Shown here: in pieces, positions 1 through 5,804 of the stretch
Layout: the number at the start of each line of letters is the position of its first letter
Position numbering within the stretch: position 1 is the stretch's first letter
DNA from: Oscillospiraceae bacterium
GTDB lineage: Bacteria > Bacillota > Clostridia > Oscillospirales > Ruminococcaceae
Length of the DNA: 6,344 nt
Direction of reading: 5' to 3'
NCBI GenBank assembly: GCA_017410745.1
Contig: JAFPPJ010000092.1
Coordinates: forward strand, 1-6,344
Translations under genes and position numbers: made by a program
The notes under the pieces: generated by a model
Told to the model about the DNA's origin: nothing
The model's input: only the letters and a program-made list of their open reading frames with translations
Databases searched by the model: none

Positions 1-750
1 GAAAAGTCCGCACAGTGCGGATACGGATATTTCGTCGCCGTCTGCGATGCCAAGAGACTTGGTATCATCTGCGGAAAACTGCGCAAGTACGAGAGGCTCA
101 TATTCCTCGGAAGCAAAGTATACATCCGGCAGCAATGTCTCATGAAGCTCCATCCTGTTATGGACAAACTCCATCACATCCGTCATGCCTGCAGCCTTGT
201 TGTTGACAAGCAGCTCCGCAGGGTCGTAGCGTGAGAGCTCATTTGGCAGAGACCTGCGCGCATCCTGCATATCATGATGCACGAACAGCGCCGCTGTGCC
301 TGTGGATATATCTGCGAAGCACAGCGATACGCTCTTGCCGTCTGTATACATAGATGCGATGTAGTTGTTCCGGTCGTCACGGAGCAGATTTTGTTCCGTA
401 AGTGTACCGGGAGTGACTATCCTCACCACATCACGCTTCACAAGCCCTTTTGCAAGCTTCGGATCCTCCATCTGCTCGCATATTACAACACGGAAGCCCT
501 GCTCTATCAGCTTTTTGAGATACACGTCACAGGCATGGAACGGAACGCCGCACATAGGCGCACGCTCGTTCTGTCCGCAGTCTCTTGCCGTGAGAGTAAG
601 TTCAAGTGCCTTTGAGACTGTGACTGCATCATCAAAGAACATTTCATAGAAATCGCCGAGTCTGAAGAATACAACGTGTCCGGGATATTTATCCTTGACT
701 TCGAAGTATTGCTTCATCATCGGTGAAAGTGTATTTCGGTCTATATTCAT
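1..750 (-). CDS. mutS: DNA mismatch repair protein MutS, N-terminal part (cut at window edge)
   Basis: MutS recognises mispaired bases and small loops in DNA and, with MutL, starts mismatch repair in the cytoplasm. Only the first 250 codons lie in the window; the frame is still open at base 1, so the lever, clamp and C-terminal ATPase domains are outside. The start is ATG at 750, preceded by an AGGGA ribosome site four bases upstream. The protein opens with the typical MutS domain I: SPMMKQYFEVKDKYPG, then RLGDFYEMFFDDA, where F34 and E36 form the Phe-x-Glu motif that stacks on and contacts the mismatch. Next come LELTLTARD (T52-D57 region), PMCGVPFHA, VVICEQMEDP and VRIVTPGTL, all in family order. 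The connector domain follows (roughly residues 120-250). It lies 33 bases after the YlbF-family gene, and those 33 bases show no hairpin or promoter, so it probably belongs to the same transcript. The family identification is firm. Confidence 0.97.
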   Translation of the reverse strand, partial: MNIDRNTLSPMMKQYFEVKDKYPGHVVFFRLGDFYEMFFDDAVTVSKALELTLTARDCGQNERAPMCGVPFHACDVYLKKLIEQGFRVVICEQMEDPKLAKGLVKRDVVRIVTPGTLTEQNLLRDDRNNYIASMYTDGKSVSLCFADISTGTAALFVHHDMQDARRSLPNELSRYDPAELLVNNKAAGMTDVMEFVHNRMELHETLLPDVYFASEEYEPLVLAQFSADDTKSLGIADGDEISVSALCGLF

Positions 751-783
751 TTTATCCCTTTACTAATCAGCTTTTAAGGTAGA

Positions 784-1191
784 TCAACCGCATCCCGAGC
801 ATCCTGCGCAGCTTCCGCCGCAGCCTGCGGGCGGTGTATCCGGGCAGGTCATGGGATCCTGACCGTTTGCGGCACAGGTGATTATGAAATTGATGCTTTC
901 AAGCAGTGAGTCAAGCTCTGTCCTTGCATTCTCAAACGCCATCATATGCGGTGTGGATGTTATTTCGGTATAAAGCTCGGTGAGCTTTGTATTGAGACGC
1001 TGTATCTCGGAAGCATCACCGCCTGAAGCGGTAAGAGCCCTGAGTTCCATCTGTATGGAATGGAAATCGGCTATGCTCTTCTGAAGCTCCGTGTCCTCGT
1101 CATTTGCGAGCTTTGCTGCGCTGTAGTCGATATAGCGCTGATCCTTCTGGAGCGCCTGACCGAGTTCTCTTGCAAGTGTAATAATATCCAT
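784..1191 (-). CDS. YlbF/YmcA (Ric) family protein with cysteine-rich C-terminal tail
   Basis: This 135-residue protein resembles the YlbF/YmcA family: small, largely helical, with the signature order LARELGQALQ near the N-terminus, a conserved charged helix (about residues 35-80), and a PHMMAFENARTELDSLLESIN segment (residues 81-101). In Bacillus subtilis the family members RicA (YmcA) and RicF (YlbF) form a complex with RicT that binds Fe-S clusters and adjusts RNase Y activity, affecting competence, sporulation and biofilms. The tail here is unusual: six cysteines (C106, C116, C124, C128, C131, C134) in the last 30 residues, ending CGGSCAGCSGCG, which suggests metal or Fe-S binding (inference). 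The gene starts 12 bases after the miaB stop with a strong GGAGG site. Its place between miaB and mutS matches ymcA in B. subtilis, although the Cys-rich tail is more like YlbF. A specific regulatory role in this organism is not shown. Confidence 0.83.
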   Translation of the reverse strand: MDIITLARELGQALQKDQRYIDYSAAKLANDEDTELQKSIADFHSIQMELRALTASGGDASEIQRLNTKLTELYTEITSTPHMMAFENARTELDSLLESINFIITCAANGQDPMTCPDTPPAGCGGSCAGCSGCG

Positions 1192-1197
1192 ATATGT

Positions 1198-1202
1198 CCT
1201 CC
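1198..1202 (-). promoter_or_regulatory. Ribosome binding site (GGAGG) of the YlbF-family gene
   Basis: On the minus strand a perfect GGAGG lies six bases before the ATG at 1191 and directly after the miaB TGA (1206-1204). It fixes the start of the YlbF-family gene and supports translation from the same message as miaB. Confidence 0.85.
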
Positions 1203-1203
1203 A

Positions 1204-2565
1204 TCAATCTATTATCCTGCCTTCTACCGCCCAGTTGTGAGCAGAGGTCACCTCAACTCTGTGGACTGTGCCGATAAGAGAAGCATCTGCATTAACCAGA
1301 GTTATTATAAATTCATCGCTCTTGCCGCTTATCATACCGTTCTTGTATACTCCGTCAAAAAGCACGGTAAACACGCATCCGATGAAACGCTTGTAGCTCT
1401 CGGCGGTGATCTCACGCTGCAGTGCGAGAAGCTCGCCCATGCGCTGTGATTTCTCCTCTGCCGACACATGGTCTTCGATAAGTGCGGCTTTTGTGCCCTT
1501 CCTCGGTGAATATATGAACGAATAGATATTGTCAAATCTGACACGCCGCATCATATTGAGCGTTGCCATATGATCTTCCCGTGTCTCGTTCGGAAATCCC
1601 ACTATAATATCGGTAGTTATCGAGAGCCCCGGCATGATCTTTCGTGCGTAATCCACCTGTTCAAGATACTGCGCTGCTGTATAACTGCGGTGCATCCGTT
1701 TAAGGACATCATCGCTTCCGGATTGAAGCGGCAGGTGTACGCTTTTGCATATCTTGCGGCTCTCGGCTATTACATCGAAGAATTCCTTCGTAGCATCCTT
1801 GGGATGCGGAGACATGAACCTGACACGGAATTCACCGTCAAGTGCATCTATGCGCCGAAGCAGCTCCGGGAAATCAATTTTTTCATCAAGACCGCGGCCA
1901 TAGGAATTCACGTTCTGACCGAGCAGCATTATCTCCTTGCAGCCGTTATCCACAAGCCCGCGTATCTCGTCGAGTATCCTTGATGGTTCACGGCTGCGCT
2001 CTCTGCCGCGCACATAAGGTACTATGCAGAATGAGCAGAAATTATTGCATCCGTACATCACGGATACACCCGCCTTATAGCTGCACGAACGTACCGCAGG
2101 CATGTCCTCGGGACATTCATACTGCCTTTCTTCAACATCCACGGCTGTCCTGCGTTCGGTCAGCACTTCATAAAGGAGCTTTGGCAGCTGTTTGTGTGCG
2201 AATGTACCGAATATTATATCCACATGACGATATGAACGCCGTATCGTATCGACCGTGCCGCTCTCCTGAGCCATACAGCCGCATACACCGATTATCCTGT
2301 CGGGATGGTCTTCCTTTAGATGCTTGAGATCACCGATAAAGCTGTATACCTTTCTCTCGGCATTCTCTCTCACTGCACAGGTATTGAGTATGATGATATC
2401 GGCACTTTCCATATCAGGGGCGATACCGCATCCCATAGAGCAAAGCATACCGGTGATCCGTTCGCCGTCGGCAAAATTCTGCTGGCATCCATAGCTTTGT
2501 ACGAAGCACAGCGGGGGTGATTCCCTGCGTGAAAATATCTCACGCACAAGTTCAGTATGATCCAT
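1204..2565 (-). CDS. miaB: tRNA-2-methylthio-N6-dimethylallyladenosine synthase MiaB
   Basis: MiaB is a radical-SAM methylthiotransferase that converts i6A37 to ms2i6A37 in tRNAs reading UNN codons, using two [4Fe-4S] clusters. The 453-residue length is normal for the family. The N-terminal UPF0004 domain carries the three auxiliary-cluster cysteines: C27 in SYGCQQN, C63 in LNTCAVREN and C97 in VCGCMAQE. The radical-SAM core follows with C173, C177 and C180 in CNNFCSFC, then IVPYVRGRERSR. LLGQNVNSYG (214-223), HLPLQSGSD (277-285) and DIIVGFPNET (319-328) are all standard family blocks. The C-terminal stretch from about residue 388 is the tRNA-binding TRAM domain. SYGCQQN and GQNVNSYG favour MiaB over the relatives MtaB and RimO. 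The start ATG at 2565 has an AGGTGA site and sits 10 bases after the stop of the upstream gene. All catalytic cysteines are present, so it should be active. Confidence 0.96.
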   Translation of the reverse strand: MDHTELVREIFSRRESPPLCFVQSYGCQQNFADGERITGMLCSMGCGIAPDMESADIIILNTCAVRENAERKVYSFIGDLKHLKEDHPDRIIGVCGCMAQESGTVDTIRRSYRHVDIIFGTFAHKQLPKLLYEVLTERRTAVDVEERQYECPEDMPAVRSCSYKAGVSVMYGCNNFCSFCIVPYVRGRERSREPSRILDEIRGLVDNGCKEIMLLGQNVNSYGRGLDEKIDFPELLRRIDALDGEFRVRFMSPHPKDATKEFFDVIAESRKICKSVHLPLQSGSDDVLKRMHRSYTAAQYLEQVDYARKIMPGLSITTDIIVGFPNETREDHMATLNMMRRVRFDNIYSFIYSPRKGTKAALIEDHVSAEEKSQRMGELLALQREITAESYKRFIGCVFTVLFDGVYKNGMISGKSDEFIITLVNADASLIGTVHRVEVTSAHNWAVEGRIID

Positions 2566-2575
2566 AGTTCACCTG

Positions 2576-3772
2576 TCAATATACATAATATGCCTTTACA
2601 TCTATCTCAGCAAGTGCATCTCCTATGCTGCTATCCTCAGCGGATGAAGCAAACATGGGATAGGCTTGTATATCCCCGATCGAGCCTATTGCTGCGTTAT
2701 ATACCGCAGAAGTCCTGTGTGCGGTATCAAGTGCGGATATATCCACCCCGTTCACCTTTGTTATGCCTGCTGTCTTTCCCATATCTATCAGTATAGTACA
2801 TCCGCTGAACATCTCGCTTGAAAGGATGCCGCTGCTCTTGAGTACTTCGCGCACAGGCAGGCGTACAAGCACATTGGCGCCCGAGCTCCTGGCTGAATTT
2901 GTCATGGACTTAACGAGCCTTGCGAGAGCGTCATTTTGCTTAGTTTCATCGGCTACATCGGAACCGAGCATCTGAATATCTCTTTCCTTGAATTCGGGGA
3001 AGACAAAGTCATCGCATACTATACGGGAAAAGCCTGCATCACCGAGTTCTGCACACATCTCACACAGGAAATCGGCAGCTTCCTGAGAAAACGGCGATAT
3101 CCAAGGCTTGCCGCCCTTGGAGGGGTCACCGTCTACCCACGGTGCACCGTCGGAAGAATGATATGCCGCTGTCCTGCTGTCACCATAGCGGTTGTTGTCG
3201 GTAAGCACGGATACATATGCACACGGTGCAAGTCCCTTCTCACGAGCTGCAGACGCTATCTGTTCTGCAGTGAGAGAAGACCTTACAGGGTCTGTTACTG
3301 CGGTAGCAACTACCCTGCTCGATGTTTTGTATCGGTATATGCCGCCTGTTGTCTTCATCGGGATAATTACAGACGATGCGCCTTCGGATGCTGCCTTTTC
3401 AAGTGCGGCATAGAGCATTTGCTCATTCTGAGTCACATCCTCTGCGAGCATCACTGCTTTGCCGGAATATATCTCAAGCGCGGGCGGAGGCGGCAAGATC
3501 TCATTGGTCGCCTCAGGCACAGGCTCTTCCGTCGGCGCTTCTGTTTCCAAAGCGGTCGTAACAGACGGCTCGGTCTCGGAAGTTGAATACTGTTGGGTGA
3601 CGAGTTTTTCTCTCTTTATAAATTCTGATATAGGCTGTACCGCACTGTACCCGACAAATACGAGCAAAGCAACACTGAACACGCCGACAAGTATTTTCAG
3701 CGCATTTTCATTTTTCTTTTTTATTCTGTAATTGCGCCTTGGCTTGAATATCTTTCTCTTTCTTTTTCTCAT
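2576..3772 (-). CDS. Membrane-anchored extracytoplasmic protein with putative glycoside-hydrolase-like (DUF4015-type) domain
   Basis: The 398-residue product has a very basic N-terminus (MRKRKRKIFKPRRNYRIKKK), one hydrophobic helix (about residues 26-46) and then a low-complexity Thr/Glu/Pro linker (about 63-97) ending in four prolines. This pattern indicates a protein held in the membrane with its main domain outside. The domain (about 99-398) looks like an alpha/beta barrel of the DUF4015 putative glycoside hydrolase group: AVMLAEDV at the first strand, SSVIIPMKTTGGIYRY (133-148), LAPCAYVSVLTDN, GKPWISPFSQEAADF (221-235) and a strand with IVCDDFVFPEF (251-261), whose D254/D255 and E260 sit where the family has its conserved acidic FDYxRFP-like motif. 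Enzymatic activity of this family is not firmly established and I infer none here. The ATG at 3772 has a GGGAG site six bases upstream and follows the RnfA-like gene by 21 bases; miaB follows after 10. It could be a cell-wall or polysaccharide-associated protein. The membrane anchor is clear; the domain call is moderate. Confidence 0.62.
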   Translation of the reverse strand: MRKRKRKIFKPRRNYRIKKKNENALKILVGVFSVALLVFVGYSAVQPISEFIKREKLVTQQYSTSETEPSVTTALETEAPTEEPVPEATNEILPPPPALEIYSGKAVMLAEDVTQNEQMLYAALEKAASEGASSVIIPMKTTGGIYRYKTSSRVVATAVTDPVRSSLTAEQIASAAREKGLAPCAYVSVLTDNNRYGDSRTAAYHSSDGAPWVDGDPSKGGKPWISPFSQEAADFLCEMCAELGDAGFSRIVCDDFVFPEFKERDIQMLGSDVADETKQNDALARLVKSMTNSARSSGANVLVRLPVREVLKSSGILSSEMFSGCTILIDMGKTAGITKVNGVDISALDTAHRTSAVYNAAIGSIGDIQAYPMFASSAEDSSIGDALAEIDVKAYYVY

Positions 3773-3793
3773 TTTGTTCTCCCATAAAGGATA

Positions 3794-4375
3794 TCATCTG
3801 TATGAAGGTGCATATCCGAGTATGCCCATCATAGCCATGGAGATGATGCCTATGAATATCATGACTGCGGGATAGCCCCTGAACGCCTTAGGAATATCAT
3901 CGGAATTCAGCCTTGGATACACCGCCGAAAGCATGAATGCAGCAAAGGTGAATCCCAGGCCTGCCGTAAGTCCGAATGCCGTGAATTCATCAAGTTCCGT
4001 GCGCCCCGATGATACAAGATAGGCACTTCCCATAACAAGGCTGTTGAATGCGGATATATGTATGTATTTTCTTATCCTGACAAATCTGTCCCTGAAAAAG
4101 AGCACGCACAGGAACAGCGAAAGCGAATAGATCGCAGCTATGACCGTGATATAAAGCAGCGGCAGTACCTCGCGTGCGATGCCGAGACCTGAGAAATGCT
4201 CGACTGCCCATATGCAGACCGATGACATCACCGAGAATAGTGTCACCACCAGACATATGCGTGAAAGCTTCTGCCTGTTATTTGCGGCTATCATCGCCAT
4301 TCCGACGCCAAATCCTCTGGCAAAGACGAAGTTTGCCGCAAATACTCCTGTGAGTATTGATATCAGTATTTCCAT
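3794..4375 (-). CDS. rnfA: RnfA-like integral membrane protein lacking the Fe-S cysteines
   Basis: This 193-residue protein with about six membrane helices aligns along its length with RnfA/NqrE-type subunits of Rnf ion-pumping ferredoxin:NAD oxidoreductase. Family marks are ANFVFARGFGVG near the N-terminus (canonical NNFVLVKFLGLC), TAGLGFTFAAFMLSAVYPRL (137-156), and DIPKAFRGYPAVMIFIGIISMAMMGILGY (from 160), which matches the VPAPFRG...ALITAGLMSLAFMGF ending. In canonical RnfA two cysteines (in LGLCP and TTNCAVLG) help bind a membrane Fe-S cluster at the interface with RnfE. Here they align with Gly25 and Ser112, so that cluster cannot be held in the usual way. The start chosen is ATG 4375, because a GAGGTG site lies four bases before it; an in-frame ATG at 4390 would overlap the upstream gene and has no site. 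It follows the RnfE-like gene by 8 bases. Homology is clear; canonical function is doubtful. Confidence 0.8.
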   Translation of the reverse strand: MEILISILTGVFAANFVFARGFGVGMAMIAANNRQKLSRICLVVTLFSVMSSVCIWAVEHFSGLGIAREVLPLLYITVIAAIYSLSLFLCVLFFRDRFVRIRKYIHISAFNSLVMGSAYLVSSGRTELDEFTAFGLTAGLGFTFAAFMLSAVYPRLNSDDIPKAFRGYPAVMIFIGIISMAMMGILGYAPSYR

Positions 4376-4379
4376 ATCA

Positions 4380-4385
4380 CACCTC
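4380..4385 (-). promoter_or_regulatory. Ribosome binding site (GAGGTG) deciding the RnfA-like start
   Basis: GAGGTG on the minus strand lies four bases before ATG 4375 and overlaps the TGA stop of the RnfE-like gene. It makes the five-codon-longer start at 4390 unlikely, and places translation of the two genes in close succession. Confidence 0.75.
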
Positions 4386-4944
4386 AGCAAAGCTTTCTGA
4401 CGAGTGCGGCAAACAGACCGATAAGGATGAAGCCTCCGCAGGGCGATGAAAGCAGCGGCAGTATCGGAGAAACGCCGACGATATTGCCAGCAAGCTCTCC
4501 CGATGAAAGTACTTCTCTTATAATGCCGAGAAGTATCACAGCGATATCAAATCCAAGTATATGGAATATCACATCTGTGATCATCTCGCTGCGCTTTTTT
4601 CTGAAAAATCTTGTTTCGGATGCGCTTACCACGAACTCATCAGTTGCTATCATAGGGAGCAGCACTCCGAGACCCGCAAGGGCCGGAAGCCTGTCCGAAA
4701 GTGAGATATATACGGGAATATAGAATATCGCCGCAATGAAAGAATAGAGTATCACCCTGAGCGCATACGGTATACTGCGTGGCAGGAACGATGCGGTCAT
4801 CAGGGATATGAAGGTAAGTGCCGAGAATATCACCGCATAGGTGTATGCTCCGTCAAAGGTTGCAGATACGGCTACCGCAGGAGTTACCGACATTCCTGCC
4901 ACGAATACCGGATTATGTGAAAACAGACCTTCTGTCCTTTTCAT
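4384..4944 (-). CDS. rnfE: RnfE-like integral membrane protein lacking the Fe-S cysteines
   Basis: The 186-residue hydrophobic protein has about six membrane helices and aligns with RnfE/NqrD subunits. Diagnostic blocks are HNPVFVAGMSVTPAVAV (10-26; canonical ENPxFVxxLGMCPTLAV), GVLLPMIATDEFVVSASE (93-110; canonical GIFIPLIVxNCIxxGRAE) and LLGIIREVLSSGEL (138-151), a strongly conserved RnfE motif. The first Fe-S cysteine aligns with Thr21 and the second with Glu103, so both ligands are absent; the two cysteines present (C169, C186) are elsewhere. RnfE normally works with RnfA as an inverted pair that passes electrons through the membrane. The start is ATG 4944, which overlaps the TGA of the RnfD-like gene (ATGA) and has GGAGGAG five bases upstream; a 37-residue N-terminal extension to 5055 would run inside the RnfD-like gene and looks unrelated. 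The protein is slightly short for the family. Original coupling to ferredoxin oxidation is unlikely for this copy. Confidence 0.8.
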   Translation of the reverse strand: MKRTEGLFSHNPVFVAGMSVTPAVAVSATFDGAYTYAVIFSALTFISLMTASFLPRSIPYALRVILYSFIAAIFYIPVYISLSDRLPALAGLGVLLPMIATDEFVVSASETRFFRKKRSEMITDVIFHILGFDIAVILLGIIREVLSSGELAGNIVGVSPILPLLSSPCGGFILIGLFAALVRKLC

Positions 4945-5804
4945 TTCTTCTCCTCCGTCCGTTCGAGCAGTCTGAATGGAGCAGTCAGCATAACTGCGTA
5001 TACTGCCGGGTAGCTGACCTCGGATATCTCGCGTATCATGATGAGTACCGCGCATACATACAGAGCAAAGGCAAGTCGTGCCTTTCTGGTCTTTGGGATA
5101 TTATCCGTATCCGATATTATGAATGTCAGTACAAACAAATGCATACTGCCAAGCAGCAGAGCCTTTGCACTGTCGATGCCGTGTATGCAGTATGCCCATA
5201 CAGCCGGGAAAAGTCCGCCAAGATATACTATGCCCGATACCCTGCCAGAATATATAAGTACCGCCGCACATATCACTATGACAACAATGAATCCGGCGGC
5301 AGCAGGGCCGGGAACTCTTCCCACCAGCAATTCCATATCCGAATAGGGCGAGTTTACGGAAAATGCATTGATATCTCCACGTGCGATAAGATCCGGCTCT
5401 GTGCCGAGGGGTATCTTAGCAGCTCTTGGGTATCGGAGCACCTGCATCGGCGCAGACAGCTCAGCAAATATATATCCTGCCGCACTCGGAGGTATTATGC
5501 CGCCGAGCGGATGCTTTACCACACATACCGCAAATACGCAGGCTGCAGCACACAGTGTATACGGTACAGATGCAGGGAGCATACCGGCTATCGCAAGCCC
5601 CGTGCATACTGCCGAAAGATCATAGGGATCGATATGCTTGTGGCTCAGTACAGTACAAAGTATATCGCACACAAAGCATACGCCTGCACATATACCGATA
5701 ACTATCAGCATACGCACACCGTATATGTATACTGCCGCACCGTCTGCTGCAGCAAGTGCCACCGCAGGCATTATACAGGCTATTGTTTTCTTTTCTTTAT
5801 TCAT
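4941..5804 (-). CDS. rnfD: RnfD-like (NqrB/RnfD family) membrane protein with degraded flavin site
   Basis: The 287-residue protein is polytopic (about eight or nine hydrophobic segments) and aligns with RnfD. Best blocks are DLSAVCTGLAIAGMLPASVP (62-81; canonical DxSAxxTGLLLAxxxPP), FAVCVVKHPLGG (91-102; canonical FAIxxxKQLFGG), AAGYIFAELSAP, and a C-terminal HLFVLTFIISDTDNIP (222-237; canonical xLGAFFILTDPVTA). Canonical RnfD carries FMN joined to a threonine in an SGATPL-type motif. Here the aligned stretch is SVNSPY (149-154), with Ser152 at the acceptor position and neither the preceding Ala nor the usual upstream Asp at its place. The GGLGxNxFNPA signature is cut to GGIIPPSAA. Twelve cysteines lie mostly in membrane helices. 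The start ATG 5804 overlaps the rpe stop (ATGA), and I see no Shine-Dalgarno site, so translation probably depends on termination-reinitiation. The length is somewhat below the usual 300-350. Family membership is clear; an electron-transfer role is uncertain. Confidence 0.83.
   Translation of the reverse strand: MNKEKKTIACIMPAVALAAADGAAVYIYGVRMLIVIGICAGVCFVCDILCTVLSHKHIDPYDLSAVCTGLAIAGMLPASVPYTLCAAACVFAVCVVKHPLGGIIPPSAAGYIFAELSAPMQVLRYPRAAKIPLGTEPDLIARGDINAFSVNSPYSDMELLVGRVPGPAAAGFIVVIVICAAVLIYSGRVSGIVYLGGLFPAVWAYCIHGIDSAKALLLGSMHLFVLTFIISDTDNIPKTRKARLAFALYVCAVLIMIREISEVSYPAVYAVMLTAPFRLLERTEEKK
4950..4956 (-). promoter_or_regulatory. Ribosome binding site (GGAGGAG) deciding the RnfE-like start
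   Basis: A strong GGAGGAG on the minus strand lies inside the last codons of the RnfD-like gene, five bases before ATG 4944. It selects this ATG over the upstream in-frame ATG at 5055, and together with the ATGA stop/start overlap points to coupled translation of D and E. Confidence 0.85.

Noticed and set aside
751..783. Possible promoter or terminator before mutS
   Set aside because: The 33 bases hold only the AGGGA ribosome site; I see no stem-loop with a T-run and no -35/-10 pair.
1842..2327. Plus-strand open frame of 161 codons opposite miaB
   Set aside because: It covers the most conserved part of miaB on the opposite strand and has His/Arg/Cys-rich, unstructured composition; it is a shadow.
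2936..3586. Plus-strand open frame of 216 codons opposite the DUF4015-like gene
   Set aside because: Cys/Arg/Tyr-rich, no family motif and no ribosome site seen. It is fully antisense to a gene with a clear membrane anchor and domain.
2730..4065. Repeated GCGGATAT-type strings
   Set aside because: They fall inside codons (Ala/Asp/Ile runs with ATA and GAT) in different genes, with no regular spacing; this is codon use, not a repeat element or CRISPR.
4376..4390. Longer RnfA-like start at 4390
   Set aside because: It would overlap the end of the RnfE-like gene and lacks a ribosome site; GAGGTG supports ATG 4375.
4945..5055. Longer RnfE-like start at 5055, adding 37 residues
   Set aside because: The extension lies in the coding part of the RnfD-like gene, does not align with RnfE, and a strong GGAGGAG precedes ATG 4944 instead.
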